A DNA stretch of 64,000 nt, from contig CATQHX010000033.1 in NCBI GenBank assembly GCA_958296065.1, positions 1-64,000 on the forward strand. The letters run 5' to 3'. The notes beneath the pieces were generated by a model, which worked only from the letters and a program-made list of their open reading frames with translations, searched no databases and was not told the origin of the DNA. Position 1 is the first letter of the stretch. Every line of letters starts with the position of its first letter. Shown piece by piece: positions 34,386 to 43,521 of this stretch. A program made the translations under genes and the position numbers. The DNA comes from Vicinamibacterales bacterium (GTDB taxonomy: Bacteria; Acidobacteriota; Vicinamibacteria; Vicinamibacterales; UBA8438).

Positions 34386-35594
34386 TCACTCCGCGGGGAC
34401 GATGGCGATGCCCCACGGCCGTTCGCCGGCCGGTATCCTGGCGACCACTTCCAGCGTCTCGGTGTCGACGACGCTGACGTCGTGCGACGGGCCGTTGGCC
34501 GTGTAGAGATATCGACCGTCGGGGGTGATACCGATACCCCAGGGCCGGTCGCCCACCTCGACTTCCGCCACCGCCTCGTTGGTGGCCGCGTCGATAACCA
34601 CCACGTCGCGCCCGCGGCCGTTCGTCACGTAGACGCGCGACCCGTCGGGCGACGTGACGACGCCCATCGGCCGCATCAGCTCGCCGGTGAGCTGGATAGT
34701 CTCGAGAACTTCGTGGGTCGACGTGTCGACGACATGGACCGTGCCGCTGTTCTCTGCAGTCACGTAGGCACGGCTCCCGTCCGGCGAGAACCCCGTCGCG
34801 CGCGGGCGGGCGCCCACCTCGAACACCGCGACGACCTCGTTGGTAGCGGTATCGATGACCGAAACCTGGTTGTCCTCCTCCGAGGTGACGTAGACCACGC
34901 TGCCGTCGGGACTGATCCGGACGCCCTCGGGCTCGCCGCCGACCGGGAGCCGGGCCAGGATCTCGCCGCTGGCGATGTCGACCACGCTCGCCTCGCCGGC
35001 GTCCTCGTTGGCGACGTAGAGCCGCGTGCCGTCCGTGCTGAGCGCGAGCTGCTCGGGGTCGGTGCCGGCGTTGATGACGTTCACCACCTCGCCGGCCGCG
35101 ATGTCGACCACGCCGATGCCGTCCGCCGAGCGGTCGGGCGGCGGCAGGGTGCTCTCGTCGATGCCGGGCGGCGCGGGCGGCGACCCGCTCAACGCCACGA
35201 ACAACTGGGTGCGGTCCGGCGATACCTTGATGCCGCGCGGCCGCTTGCCGAGCGGAACGGTGGCGACGACTTCGTTCCTGCCGCCGGCGATGACCGTCAG
35301 GTCGCCGGAGTACTCGTTCGTGACGAAGACGTGATACGGAGGTGGCGGGGGCGGCGGCACCGCATCGGCGAGGGTCGCCAGGGACGCCCCCTGAGTGCTC
35401 AACTCGCCTTCGAGGCCCGACAGGCGCTCGGCGAACTCGCCTTCGAGGCCCGACAGGCGCTCCTCGAAGCCGTCCATCCGCATCGTCATGACGTTTCTCA
35501 GGTCTGCGATGCTGGCGTTCGTCGCGCAGGATCCACCCACGACGGTGACCGCGATCGCTGTGGCGCCGAGCAGGATCGCCGTGTTCTGACTCAT
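34386..35594 (-). CDS. YVTN beta-propeller repeat protein with coiled-coil stalk
   Basis: A 402-residue protein; ATG 35594 follows AGGAG. The N-terminal segment ILLGATAIAVTVVGGSC looks like a membrane anchor or lipoprotein signal. A short coiled coil built from repeated ERLSGLEGE units comes next, then a run of seven prolines, then the propeller. The propeller has seven to eight repeats of about 42 residues, each with the form V-D-T-x-T-x-E-V-V-x-x-I-P-x-G-x-x-P-x-G-I-x-x-S-P-D-G. YVTN propellers are extracytoplasmic protein- or surface-binding scaffolds. No enzymatic motif is seen. The coiled-coil unit is duplicated at DNA level (35401-35466). Confidence 0.88.
   Translation of the reverse strand: MSQNTAILLGATAIAVTVVGGSCATNASIADLRNVMTMRMDGFEERLSGLEGEFAERLSGLEGELSTQGASLATLADAVPPPPPPPYHVFVTNEYSGDLTVIAGGRNEVVATVPLGKRPRGIKVSPDRTQLFVALSGSPPAPPGIDESTLPPPDRSADGIGVVDIAAGEVVNVINAGTDPEQLALSTDGTRLYVANEDAGEASVVDIASGEILARLPVGGEPEGVRISPDGSVVYVTSEEDNQVSVIDTATNEVVAVFEVGARPRATGFSPDGSRAYVTAENSGTVHVVDTSTHEVLETIQLTGELMRPMGVVTSPDGSRVYVTNGRGRDVVVIDAATNEAVAEVEVGDRPWGIGITPDGRYLYTANGPSHDVSVVDTETLEVVARIPAGERPWGIAIVPAE
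35401..35466. repeat. 33-bp tandem duplication inside the YVTN gene
   Basis: Units 35401-35433 and 35434-35466 are identical for their first 29 bases and differ only at two of the last four. Together they encode two successive 11-residue coiled-coil units. High DNA identity implies a recent in-frame duplication that lengthens the stalk. Confidence 0.8.
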
Positions 35595-35730
35595 GCCGTT
35601 CGCTCCTTTCCGGATGGCTGCCGAAAGGTCGCCGATGGTCTTCTCGAACGTCCCGAGCCCGTCTCCCCCATGGCTACACGGCAATCCGCCCCTTGCCGGT
35701 GCTAGAGGCGAAATGTCGAACGCCGGAGAC

Positions 35731-35770
35731 AAAAACGAAGGGGACAGGCGCCAACGGCCTGCCCCCTTCG
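35731..35770 (-). terminator. Intrinsic terminator after heme-motif propeller copy 2
   Basis: On the minus strand CGAAGGGGGCAGGC (35770-35757), a 7-base loop and GCCTGTCCCCTTCG (35749-35736) pair over 14 positions with one mismatch and are followed directly by TTTTT (35735-35731). This is the clearest rho-independent terminator in the window and lies 26 bases beyond the stop at 35796. Confidence 0.85.
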
Positions 35771-35795
35771 AACCGAAGCTGCGATTACGTCCGAC

Positions 35796-38027
35796 CTACT
35801 TCGCGAGCGGATCGGGCCGGAGCTGGAAGTGCACCATCTTGCTCTTGGTGCCCTTGCCGCCCTCGGTGTGCCACACGTAGTTGGAGCCGTAGTTGGCCCA
35901 CAGGCCACGGCCCTTCCACCCGGCCGTCGGATCGTCGATCCGGCCGTCGAGCCCGCGCGAGTAGAACGCCATCGGATAGGGCACCCGCAGCGTGGTCCAC
36001 TCACCGGTCTCCGGATCGAGAGCCAACAGCGAATCCGAGCCCGAGCCGTTGGCGATCGGGATGTTCTCGCCCAGGCCGAGGGTGTTGTACTGGTCGACCC
36101 AACTGTAGTAGTGGAAGTCGGCGCTGCCCGGCGTCTCCACGCCCTGCATCTGCGGGCCGGGGACGTCGTACAGCGTCCACCCCTCGGGGCAGTGCTGGCC
36201 GGTCGCCTCGGGGCCGCCGGTGATGGCGCACTTCGAACGGTCGAAGCTGGCCATCTGGCTGCTGCCCGACAGGGCGGTCCAGACGACGCCGTCGCGGTCG
36301 ATGTCGATGCCGCGCGGCGCGAAGCCGGTGTTCATCGGATCCACGTTCGGGTTCTCGATGGACGGCGGCTCGTAGACCTCGGCGATGCAGGTCTCGGGCG
36401 GATTGTCCCCGCGGTCGAGACGCACCAGCCGGCCCGGGAACGGACCCGTGCGGCTGATCCAGACCGACTCGTCGATCGAGCTGGCGATGATGCCGTACCC
36501 GAAACCGACGGTGCGCGTGTCGAGCGCGGGATCGATCTCGACCTCGCCGCGGCGGTTCGGCTCGTTCCACGGCTTGGTGATCACGCCGTCGCCGTTGGTG
36601 TCGATCACGGTCGGGCACCAGCCCTGCGACGCGATCTCGTCGCCGCTCAGGTCGTAGGCCTTCGTGTCGATCCAGCCGATTGATTGGCTGTCGCCGCTGA
36701 ACCAGAGGGTGTCGTTCTTGTCCTCACCGAACTGGAGGTGGTGCGTCCCGAAGCAGGTGTCGATCAGGACGAACTCTTCGCTCTCCGGGTCGTAGTAGGA
36801 CGCCTGCCGGCCGCTCGCGGACAGGGGCAGGTACTGGGCGAACTTGTTGTCGGAACCTTCCCGGCACCAGTCGGGGTTCGGGCGGGCGCGGATGGTCGAC
36901 GTCATCCAGACGCGGCCGTCCTGGTCCATCATCGGGTTGTGCGGATCGGACGAGTTCTCACGCCCGTCGGGACCGCCGCGGCCCCACAGCAACTGGTCGC
37001 CCCAGTAGTAGGACGGCTGAAGCTGCATCTGCGGGAAGCGCGAAGGCACCGAGTCGGGATCCTCCGGCCGCACCGGAATCTTCAGCTCGACGGCGGTGTT
37101 GGCGACCGGGTCGACCACCGTCAGCGTGCCGTGGCCCGCCGACACGCCGTAGACCGGCCCGCCGCCGTTGACGCTCGGGTTCCGCTTGTCGGTGGTGATC
37201 TCGTCGTGGATGAAGGAGCTGTCCACACCCCAGTCCCACAGGGTGACCACGAGGTTCCGCTCGGTCCCGGACGGGCGCGCCGGGCGCGGCGGGGTCTCGC
37301 CGTTGGCGATGCGGTCGGTCCAGTCGGCGAACATCTCCAGCGCGCGCTCCCGCCCGAAGCGGCTCATCGCGGCGCTCATCTGGTTGCCGCGCTGGCCGGT
37401 CTGGACGCGGTGGTCCCAGGCCGCCACGGTCGAGTCGAAGTCGTCGCGGTTCTGCACGATGCGCGTCGCCGTGTTGCCGAGCTGGTGACAGAGCTGGCAG
37501 CCCTGCTTCATGATGTCGAGCCACGCGGCCTGGCTATGCAGGTTCGGCGAGATGCCGTTCCCGTCCGGACCGGTGCCGGGGAACTCGCTCGCGGCCGGCG
37601 GCTCGATCAGCGAGTACCAGTAGTTGCCGGGGTAGTACTCCGCTGCGGCCTGCTCGTCCGGCGCGATGACGGCGGTCAGGCTGACGTCCTCCCGCGTCGG
37701 CGCGAGCCGCACCTTCTCGGAGTCGACCAGGCCGTAGCCGCGGACCCACACGTCGTAGGTCGCGTCCGGCATCTGCGGCAGCACGAAGTGGCCTTCGCTG
37801 TCGGTCACGACGATCTTGGCGAACTTGGTCTCGAGCTCCTCGGTCTCGGCAATGACCCACACGCCCGCCTCGGGGCCGTGGGCGCTCTCGACCACGCCGC
37901 TGATGTAGCCCTCGGCCATCTCCTGGGCGTTCGACACTGCCCCGAAGGCCGCGATTACGGCGCCGATAGCCGCGCTCACGACGGCGAGACGCGCCATGCG
38001 CCATGACGTTCTTGTCCGCGCGCTCAT
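35796..38027 (-). CDS. Exported carboxypeptidase-regulatory-domain / heme-motif / beta-propeller protein, copy 2
   Basis: A 743-residue paralogue of the protein at 4521-6683, sharing its whole architecture. AGGAGG lies 8 bases before ATG 38027. Signal peptide to about residue 34 (AVSNAQ); CarboxypepD_reg-like domain (about 42-120, ISGVVESAHGPEAGVWVIAE); heme motif CQLCH (177-181); then the Vgb-like propeller with THHLQFGEDKNDTLWFSGD and IDIDRDGVVWTALSG. Blocks such as EFPGTGPDGNGIS and FHYYSWVDQYNTLGLGENIP are nearly identical in the two copies. Periplasmic redox or lyase role is inference. Triple repeats at 38068-38132 lie upstream and an intrinsic terminator downstream. Confidence 0.82.
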   Translation of the reverse strand: MSARTRTSWRMARLAVVSAAIGAVIAAFGAVSNAQEMAEGYISGVVESAHGPEAGVWVIAETEELETKFAKIVVTDSEGHFVLPQMPDATYDVWVRGYGLVDSEKVRLAPTREDVSLTAVIAPDEQAAAEYYPGNYWYSLIEPPAASEFPGTGPDGNGISPNLHSQAAWLDIMKQGCQLCHQLGNTATRIVQNRDDFDSTVAAWDHRVQTGQRGNQMSAAMSRFGRERALEMFADWTDRIANGETPPRPARPSGTERNLVVTLWDWGVDSSFIHDEITTDKRNPSVNGGGPVYGVSAGHGTLTVVDPVANTAVELKIPVRPEDPDSVPSRFPQMQLQPSYYWGDQLLWGRGGPDGRENSSDPHNPMMDQDGRVWMTSTIRARPNPDWCREGSDNKFAQYLPLSASGRQASYYDPESEEFVLIDTCFGTHHLQFGEDKNDTLWFSGDSQSIGWIDTKAYDLSGDEIASQGWCPTVIDTNGDGVITKPWNEPNRRGEVEIDPALDTRTVGFGYGIIASSIDESVWISRTGPFPGRLVRLDRGDNPPETCIAEVYEPPSIENPNVDPMNTGFAPRGIDIDRDGVVWTALSGSSQMASFDRSKCAITGGPEATGQHCPEGWTLYDVPGPQMQGVETPGSADFHYYSWVDQYNTLGLGENIPIANGSGSDSLLALDPETGEWTTLRVPYPMAFYSRGLDGRIDDPTAGWKGRGLWANYGSNYVWHTEGGKGTKSKMVHFQLRPDPLAK

Positions 38028-38059
38028 GTTGTCTCCTCCTGGATCCTCGTCATCCATGT

Positions 38060-38076
38060 ACGTATCGACGATACGT
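38060..38076. promoter_or_regulatory. 17-base palindrome overlapping the first iteron
   Basis: ACGTATCG-A-CGATACGT (38060-38076) is a perfect inverted repeat, 33 bases before the start of the gene at 38027. It overlaps the first of three direct repeats, a layout typical of a regulator operator. Confidence 0.5.
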
Positions 38077-38132
38077 CGCTCGGTCATTTCACGGTACGTC
38101 GCTCGGTCGTTGCCACGATACGTCGCTCGGTC
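38068..38132. repeat. Three iterated 18-base repeats upstream of heme-motif propeller copy 2
   Basis: ACGRTACGTCGCTCGGTC occurs at 38068-38085, 38091-38108 and 38115-38132 with one variable base, spaced 23 and 24 bases, about two turns of the helix. They sit between the ankyrin gene (ends 38170) and the start at 38027, so they most likely bind a multimeric regulator of the latter. Confidence 0.7.
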
Positions 38133-38169
38133 ACCCACCTGTGTTCGTTGCCCGCCGAGCGTCGGGCCG

Positions 38170-39636
38170 TCACTGCTGCTGCGCCAGCGCCAGGCGCTCC
38201 GCCGGGGACAGGTCCTCCGGCCGGCGCGAGCCGGCATCGGGATCCGCCCCGAGGTCGAGCAGCAGCGTCACCAGCTCCGGATGCCGGTTGAACGTGTTCG
38301 GATAGAACACGCCCTGGGCCACCGACAGCGCCGACCAGCCCTTCTCGTTCACGGCGTCGATGTCGGCGCCCTTCTCCACCAGGAACCGGACGATGTCGCC
38401 CGCGCCGCGGTGAATCGCCCCGTGGAGCGCCGTGTCGCCATTGGTATCGGCCGCATTGACGTCGTTGCCCAGCTTCCACGCCAGCTCGACTGCCTGCAGC
38501 GCCTCGTCGTTGGTCCCGGGGTTCTCGCCGATCTTCCAGATACCGACGCCGGCCGCGGCCATCAGCGGCGTTACGCCTTCCTCGGTAGTGGTCGAAGGAT
38601 CGGCCCCGAGGTCCACCAGGAGCTGCATCATCTCCGCGTTGGCCACCTTGGCCGCCTGCAGGAACGGCGTCGACCCTATGCGATTGAGCATGTTGCGGTT
38701 GCCGTCGCGCGGCTCTCCGGACTGACGGGCATCGAGGTCGGCGCCGGCCGCGGCCAGGGTGCGCACCAGATCGAACGCGTCGAGCTCGCCGAGCGGTACG
38801 GGGAACGGGGGGTTCCGGCCGAGGTTGGGCCGATTCGTCCAGACCGCCTGGTGCAGCGCCGTCCAGCCGTTGCCGGCCGCGTCGGGGTCGGCCCCCAGAT
38901 CCAGCAGCGCCTTCGCGAAGTCGTACTGCGCGTTGTAGACGGCCAGGACGAGCGCGCTCATGCCGTTCGACGGCAGCACGTCGTCGACGTCGGCACCGGC
39001 GCGAACGAGCGCTTCGAGCACGTCCGCGTGCCCCTCGCGCGCCGCGAACAGCACCGGCGTGAAGCCCCGCCCCGAGCGGGCGTTCGGGTCGGCACCGGCC
39101 GCGAGAAGCACCTCCGCCGCGGTCACCTGGTTCTGCGCGGTCGCCCACATCAGCGCCGTCTGCCCGCGCCACGCCTCCACAGCATCCACTTCGGCGCCAT
39201 GCTCCAGCAGCGTCTCGATCGATTCGGCGTTGCCGGTGCGGGCTGCCGTCATCAGCGGCGTCTCGCCCTCCGGATTCGGCAGGTTGGGGTCGGCCCCGGC
39301 TTCGAGCAGAAGCGCGATCATCGGCGTGCTGCCGTTGACCGAGGCGAGCGCGAGCGGGGTCACGCCGTAGCGGTTGGTCGAATCGACCTCGGCTCCGGCG
39401 TCCAGCAGCAGGTCCGCGAGCTCCAGACGGTCGTGGTGCGCCGCCCAGTGCAGGGCCGTGGTCCCGTCCACCTCGGCGGTCCGCACGCTGACGCCGTCCG
39501 CCAGCAGCGTCCGCACCACGGCGGCATCTCCCGCCTTCACCGCGTCAACCAGCGGTACGTCGGCAGCCCCGGCGGCCGCGACACCAGCAAGCAGGACCGC
39601 CGACACGCCAGCCATGATGCGCCACATGCTCTTCAT
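38170..39636 (-). CDS. Secreted ankyrin-repeat protein 3, module B
   Basis: A 488-residue protein from ATG 39636 (MKSMWRIMAGVSAVLLAG, signal ending AAAGAA). About eleven ankyrin repeats fill residues 25-465. It has the sub-family marks AWRGQTALMWA, LNRIGSTPFLQAAK and AAAGVGIWKIGENPGTNDEA shared with the proteins at 23535 and 47477. The short tail SRRPEDLSPAERLALAQQQ is charged. It follows the DUF1552 gene of its module in the same direction (151 bases, containing a hairpin). Role as in module A: an exported protein binder of unknown partner. Confidence 0.92.
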   Translation of the reverse strand: MKSMWRIMAGVSAVLLAGVAAAGAADVPLVDAVKAGDAAVVRTLLADGVSVRTAEVDGTTALHWAAHHDRLELADLLLDAGAEVDSTNRYGVTPLALASVNGSTPMIALLLEAGADPNLPNPEGETPLMTAARTGNAESIETLLEHGAEVDAVEAWRGQTALMWATAQNQVTAAEVLLAAGADPNARSGRGFTPVLFAAREGHADVLEALVRAGADVDDVLPSNGMSALVLAVYNAQYDFAKALLDLGADPDAAGNGWTALHQAVWTNRPNLGRNPPFPVPLGELDAFDLVRTLAAAGADLDARQSGEPRDGNRNMLNRIGSTPFLQAAKVANAEMMQLLVDLGADPSTTTEEGVTPLMAAAGVGIWKIGENPGTNDEALQAVELAWKLGNDVNAADTNGDTALHGAIHRGAGDIVRFLVEKGADIDAVNEKGWSALSVAQGVFYPNTFNRHPELVTLLLDLGADPDAGSRRPEDLSPAERLALAQQQ

Positions 39637-39744
39637 CTCGCCTGGTTCCTCGTGCGCTGGCGACCGGTTGAGGGTCGCCTGCCCTAGCGCCCCGAAACAC
39701 CTCGCCGGCTCGGCGTTTCGGCCCATCCCCCGCGCTCCATGACC

Positions 39745-39782
39745 TGCGCCGCAGCACTCGCTTCGCTGCGTTCTGCGGCGCA
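39745..39782 (-). terminator. Hairpin after module B DUF1552 gene
   Basis: TGCGCCGCAG (39745-39754) pairs perfectly with CTGCGGCGCA (39773-39782) around an 18-base loop, 6 bases beyond the DUF1552 stop. There is no T-run, so it may be an attenuator between DUF1552 and ankyrin genes or an mRNA stabiliser rather than a full terminator. Confidence 0.5.
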
Positions 39783-39787
39783 AGCTC

Positions 39788-41143
39788 CTAGACGCCGCTC
39801 AGCGTCTCCATCGGCAACCGCCCGGTGCTGTCGCCAAGCTCGTCGATCGGCACGCCCGCCTTGTCGAGCATGCTGACGAGCAGGTTGGTCATCGGTATCT
39901 CGCCCTCGTACTTCAGGTGGCGCCCGCCCTTCAGCGAGCCGGCGCCGCCGCCGGCCAGAATGAGCGGCAGGTCCAGATGCGAGTGCTGGTCGCCGTCGCT
40001 GATGCCGCCGCCGTAGAGGATCATGGACTGATCGAGCAGCGTGCCGTCCCCGTCCGGCGTCGCCTGCAACTTCTCGAGGAAGCCCGCGAGCAGGCTCACC
40101 TCGTAGGTGTTGATCATCGCGTACTTCTCGAGCCGCTCCGCGTCCAACTGGTGGTGCGACATGGCGTGGTGCGGGTCGGGAACACCGATCTCGGGGAAGC
40201 TCTGCGCGGTCTGCTCACGGCCGACGAGGAAGGTGAAGACGCGGGTGATGTCGGCCTGGAAGGCGAGCGCCTGCAGATCGAACATCAGCCTCGCGTGCTC
40301 GTCGAACGACTCGGGGATGCCGACCGGCCGCTCCAGCACCTCCGGGAGCGCCGCGTCGGACTGCGCCTCCGAGCGCCGGATGCGCCGCTCGATCTCGCGG
40401 ACCGCGTCCAGGTACTGCTTCACGCGCGAACGGTCCGAGGCGCCGAGAGTCCGGTCCAGCCGCGCCATGTCCTCGCGCACCGCGTCGAGGATGCTGCGAT
40501 CGTCCTGCAGCCGGGCGACCCGTTGCTCCTCGGTGCCACCCTCGCCGAACAACCGTTCGAAGACGACGCGCGGGTTATGCTCCATCGGCAGCGGCGTCGT
40601 CGGCGTGCGCCACGAGAACGTGTTGGTGTAGACGCAGCTATAGCCGTTGTCGCAGTTGCCGACGACGAAGCTGTTCTCCAGGGCCAGCTCCAGCGAGGGC
40701 AGCGGCGTATCCTGGCCGAGCGCGGCGGCGGCAATCTGGTCGGCGGTGGTACCGGCCTGCACGTCGGCCCCCTCGGTCCGCTTCGGGTGCACGCCATTCA
40801 GCCAGACGGCGCTCGCCCGCGAATGCTCGCCGTTGCCGTCGCCCCACGCCTCGGCCTGCCGGTGATCGAGTCCGGTCGGGATCACCACGTGGCTGCGCAC
40901 CTTCTCCAGCGGCTTCAGGCTGCGCGACAGCGCCAGCGGCCCACCGTCGCCGGCCGGGGTCCATTGCGCCATGTTCGCGCCGTTCGGGATGTAGATGAAG
41001 CCGAGCCGGGGCGAGGGCTTCGCGGCGGTCTTCGCCAGCGCGGTCGCCGCCGGAACCATCGCATCGAGCAGCGGCAAAGCCAGCGTGGCGCCCATCCCGC
41101 GCAGGAAGGTCCGCCGGGGCAGTGACGTTCTGGTGATGATCAT
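39788..41143 (-). CDS. DUF1552 protein, Tat-exported, module B
   Basis: A 451-residue protein; its ATG overlaps the stop of the upstream DUF1592 gene by 4 bases (41140-41143), so translation is coupled. Twin-arginine signal PRRTFLRGMGATLALP. Family marks RLGFIYIPNGANMAQW, NGEHSRASAVWLNGVHPK, GYSCVYTNTFSW, NPRVVFERLFG, HHAMSHHQLD and the end TGRLPMETLSGV. Conserved His-rich HHxxSHH could bind metal, as in related DUF1501-type proteins (inference). Probable periplasmic partner of the di-heme protein. Confidence 0.93.
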   Translation of the reverse strand: MIITRTSLPRRTFLRGMGATLALPLLDAMVPAATALAKTAAKPSPRLGFIYIPNGANMAQWTPAGDGGPLALSRSLKPLEKVRSHVVIPTGLDHRQAEAWGDGNGEHSRASAVWLNGVHPKRTEGADVQAGTTADQIAAAALGQDTPLPSLELALENSFVVGNCDNGYSCVYTNTFSWRTPTTPLPMEHNPRVVFERLFGEGGTEEQRVARLQDDRSILDAVREDMARLDRTLGASDRSRVKQYLDAVREIERRIRRSEAQSDAALPEVLERPVGIPESFDEHARLMFDLQALAFQADITRVFTFLVGREQTAQSFPEIGVPDPHHAMSHHQLDAERLEKYAMINTYEVSLLAGFLEKLQATPDGDGTLLDQSMILYGGGISDGDQHSHLDLPLILAGGGAGSLKGGRHLKYEGEIPMTNLLVSMLDKAGVPIDELGDSTGRLPMETLSGV

Positions 41144-43521
41144 GACGGCGATCTCCTCATCTGAAACGGTGCGCTCCGGACGACGCCCTTGACGAGCGAC
41201 GACAGCCGGTACCCGTCGCCGGCCGCGTCGCGGACGATGGCGCGCACCGCCGGTGCATCGTAGTACTCGATGCCCCGACCGAGCGCGTAGGTCAGCAGCT
41301 TTTCGGTCACGGTGGTGACGAACCGATCAGGGTGGCGGAGCAGGGCCGCCGTCAGGCCGCCCGGCCCGTCGAACGGCGTCCCGTCGGGCAACTCGCCGGT
41401 CGCATCGATGCTTCCACGAGTCTCGCTCCGGTCGCGCCAGCGGCCGATCGCATCGAAGTTCTCCAGCGACAGACCGAGCGGGTCCATCAGGCGGTGGCAG
41501 CTCGCGCAGACCGGGTTGGCGCGATGCTGCTCCATCGCCTCGCGCATCGACAGCGCCTCCCCGCCCGCGGCCGTCTCCAGGTCCGGCACGTCCGGCGGCG
41601 GGGGCGGCGGGGGCGTCCCGAGGATGTTCTCCAGGACCCACTTGCCGCGGTTCACCGGCGACGTCCGATTGGCGTACGACGTCACGGTCAGGATGCTGCC
41701 GTGGCCGAGCAGGCCGCCGCGCGCTTCATCGTCCAGCGCCACGCGGCGGAAGTGGCTGCCGCGCACGTTGGGGATGCCGTAGTGCTGCGCCAGCCGCTCG
41801 TTGACGAACGTGTAGTCGGCGTCCAGCAGGTCGAGGGTGCTGCGGTCCTCGCGCAGCACGCTTCCGAACAGCAGCTCCGTCTCCCGCCGGAAAGCCTGCC
41901 GGAGCCCCTCGCCGAAGTCGGGGAACTCGTCCTCGTCCGGCTGCACCGCCGCGGCGTTGCGCAGCGTGAGCCACTGGCCGGCGAAGTTGCCGACCAGGGC
42001 CTCCGACCGCGGGTCGGCAAGCATGCGCTCGACCTGCGCCTCGAAGACCTCTGCAACGCTCAGCTCCCGGCGCTCGGCCACGTCGAGCAACTCGGCGTCC
42101 GGAACGCTGCTCCAGAGGAAGAACGACAGGCGGGACGCCAGCTCCAGATCGCTGACCCGGTAGCTCTCCCCGGCCTTGACTCCTGCCGGATCGCGTTCGA
42201 CGCGGAACAGGAACTCCGGGCTGACGAGCAGCCGCCGGAGCGCCATCTCGATACCGGTGTCGAAGCTGCCCCCGGAGCGGCCCCGGTCGTAGAAGGTCAG
42301 GAGCCGCTCGACATCGTCGCCGGTCACCGGCCGGCGGTAGGCCCGCCGTGCGATGGCCGACAGAATTTCTCCCGCGCACGCGGTCTCTTCGTCAGCGGTC
42401 GCGCCGGACGCCGGACGACAGAGGAAGATGCGTTCCCGGCTCGGCGTCCCTTCGACCGGCCGGGCGCCGCTCGACTCGTACGGGCCGGAAATGGTCAGAC
42501 TCTCGACATAGGGCTGGTAGCGCGAATCGCCTCCCGAACCCTCACCGGTGAACGGCCGGAGGTAGAGCTTGCGGATCCCCTCCGGCTCGGCCGAGGTCTT
42601 GCGCAGGAAGGCAACGCCCACCTCATGGGGACCCGCGGTGACCGGGGTCCGCACTTCGAGGGTCTCGATCTGCGGCGTGTAGAGCCCGCGCGGATCGTCC
42701 GGGTCGGGCGCCTTGCCGACCGTCAGCAGTGCGATCCGCTCGCCGTCGATGGTGACCTCCAGGTCGTGCGGCTCGATGCGCAACGGACCGTCGGGCAGGA
42801 TCTCGAAGACGTACTCCGCGTCCTCGGGGAAGATGTAGTCGACGACCGTGCCGCCGCGGGTGCCGAAAGGCAGCCGCTCCATCCTGCTGTCCTGCCCGAG
42901 ATCGGAGGCGATCCGGAACGTCTCCGCCGTCGGCGACGGGACGGGCGAGGCGACCGCGAGACGGCTGATCTTGCGCGCGGCCGACAGATACCGCTCCATC
43001 AGGGTCGGCGACACGCCGAGCACCCCGGCGATGTTGTCGAATCCGTAGCTCGTATCGTCCGCCGGAAGCAGGTCGTCGACGCTGACGTCCAGTGCGAGCA
43101 GATCGCGGACCGCGTTGCGGTACTCGGTGCGGCTCAGACGGTGGAATGTCTCGGTACGGCCGGGATTCACGTCGGCCGCGGCGGCGTCGAGCTCCCCTTC
43201 GAGCCAGGCACGGAAGTCGTCGTAGGTCTCCTGGTCCGGGCGGGGGCGCGGACGGGGCGGCATGGCCCCGGCGCGCAGCTTGCGCACCACCTTCTCCCAA
43301 GCTTCGGGATGGGCCGCCACTGCGGCGACGTCGAGCGGCTCGAACGAGAAGCCCCCGGTCTCGAGACGGTCGTTGTGGCAGGTGACGCAGTAGCGGTCGA
43401 TGAGCGCCTGTCCATCGACCCCGGCCTCGGCCGCCGACTGTCCGGCCGCGGGGGCGGCGGCAACCGTAGCGACGACGCCGACGACCAGCAAAGCGAGCGC
43501 GAAAAGCGGAACTCTCGGCAT
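41140..43521 (-). CDS. DUF1592-type multidomain c-type cytochrome, module B
   Basis: A 793-residue protein. ATG 43521 is chosen because it starts a good signal peptide (MPRVPLFALALLVVGVVATV) with GAGG 6 bases upstream; the longer frame to 43674 adds non-protein-like sequence. Heme motifs YCVTCHNDRL near the N-terminus and CASCHRLMDP near the C-terminus. Domain order PSCyt, DUF1587 (YGFDNIAGVLGVSPTLMERY), beta-rich middle, DUF1595 (RRAYRRPVTGDDVE), DUF1592 (RLSFFLWSSVPDAELL), DUF1588 (RTSPVNRGKWVLENILGTPP), DUF1585. On the minus strand, TTGACA at 43626-43621 is a likely -35 element, without a clear -10. Confidence 0.93.
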   Translation of the reverse strand: MPRVPLFALALLVVGVVATVAAAPAAGQSAAEAGVDGQALIDRYCVTCHNDRLETGGFSFEPLDVAAVAAHPEAWEKVVRKLRAGAMPPRPRPRPDQETYDDFRAWLEGELDAAAADVNPGRTETFHRLSRTEYRNAVRDLLALDVSVDDLLPADDTSYGFDNIAGVLGVSPTLMERYLSAARKISRLAVASPVPSPTAETFRIASDLGQDSRMERLPFGTRGGTVVDYIFPEDAEYVFEILPDGPLRIEPHDLEVTIDGERIALLTVGKAPDPDDPRGLYTPQIETLEVRTPVTAGPHEVGVAFLRKTSAEPEGIRKLYLRPFTGEGSGGDSRYQPYVESLTISGPYESSGARPVEGTPSRERIFLCRPASGATADEETACAGEILSAIARRAYRRPVTGDDVERLLTFYDRGRSGGSFDTGIEMALRRLLVSPEFLFRVERDPAGVKAGESYRVSDLELASRLSFFLWSSVPDAELLDVAERRELSVAEVFEAQVERMLADPRSEALVGNFAGQWLTLRNAAAVQPDEDEFPDFGEGLRQAFRRETELLFGSVLREDRSTLDLLDADYTFVNERLAQHYGIPNVRGSHFRRVALDDEARGGLLGHGSILTVTSYANRTSPVNRGKWVLENILGTPPPPPPPDVPDLETAAGGEALSMREAMEQHRANPVCASCHRLMDPLGLSLENFDAIGRWRDRSETRGSIDATGELPDGTPFDGPGGLTAALLRHPDRFVTTVTEKLLTYALGRGIEYYDAPAVRAIVRDAAGDGYRLSSLVKGVVRSAPFQMRRSPS

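Noticed and set aside
38068..38132. Triple repeat as a CRISPR array or replication origin
   Set aside because: Spacers of 5-6 bases are far too short for CRISPR, and no replication gene or DnaA boxes are nearby; a regulatory array is more likely.
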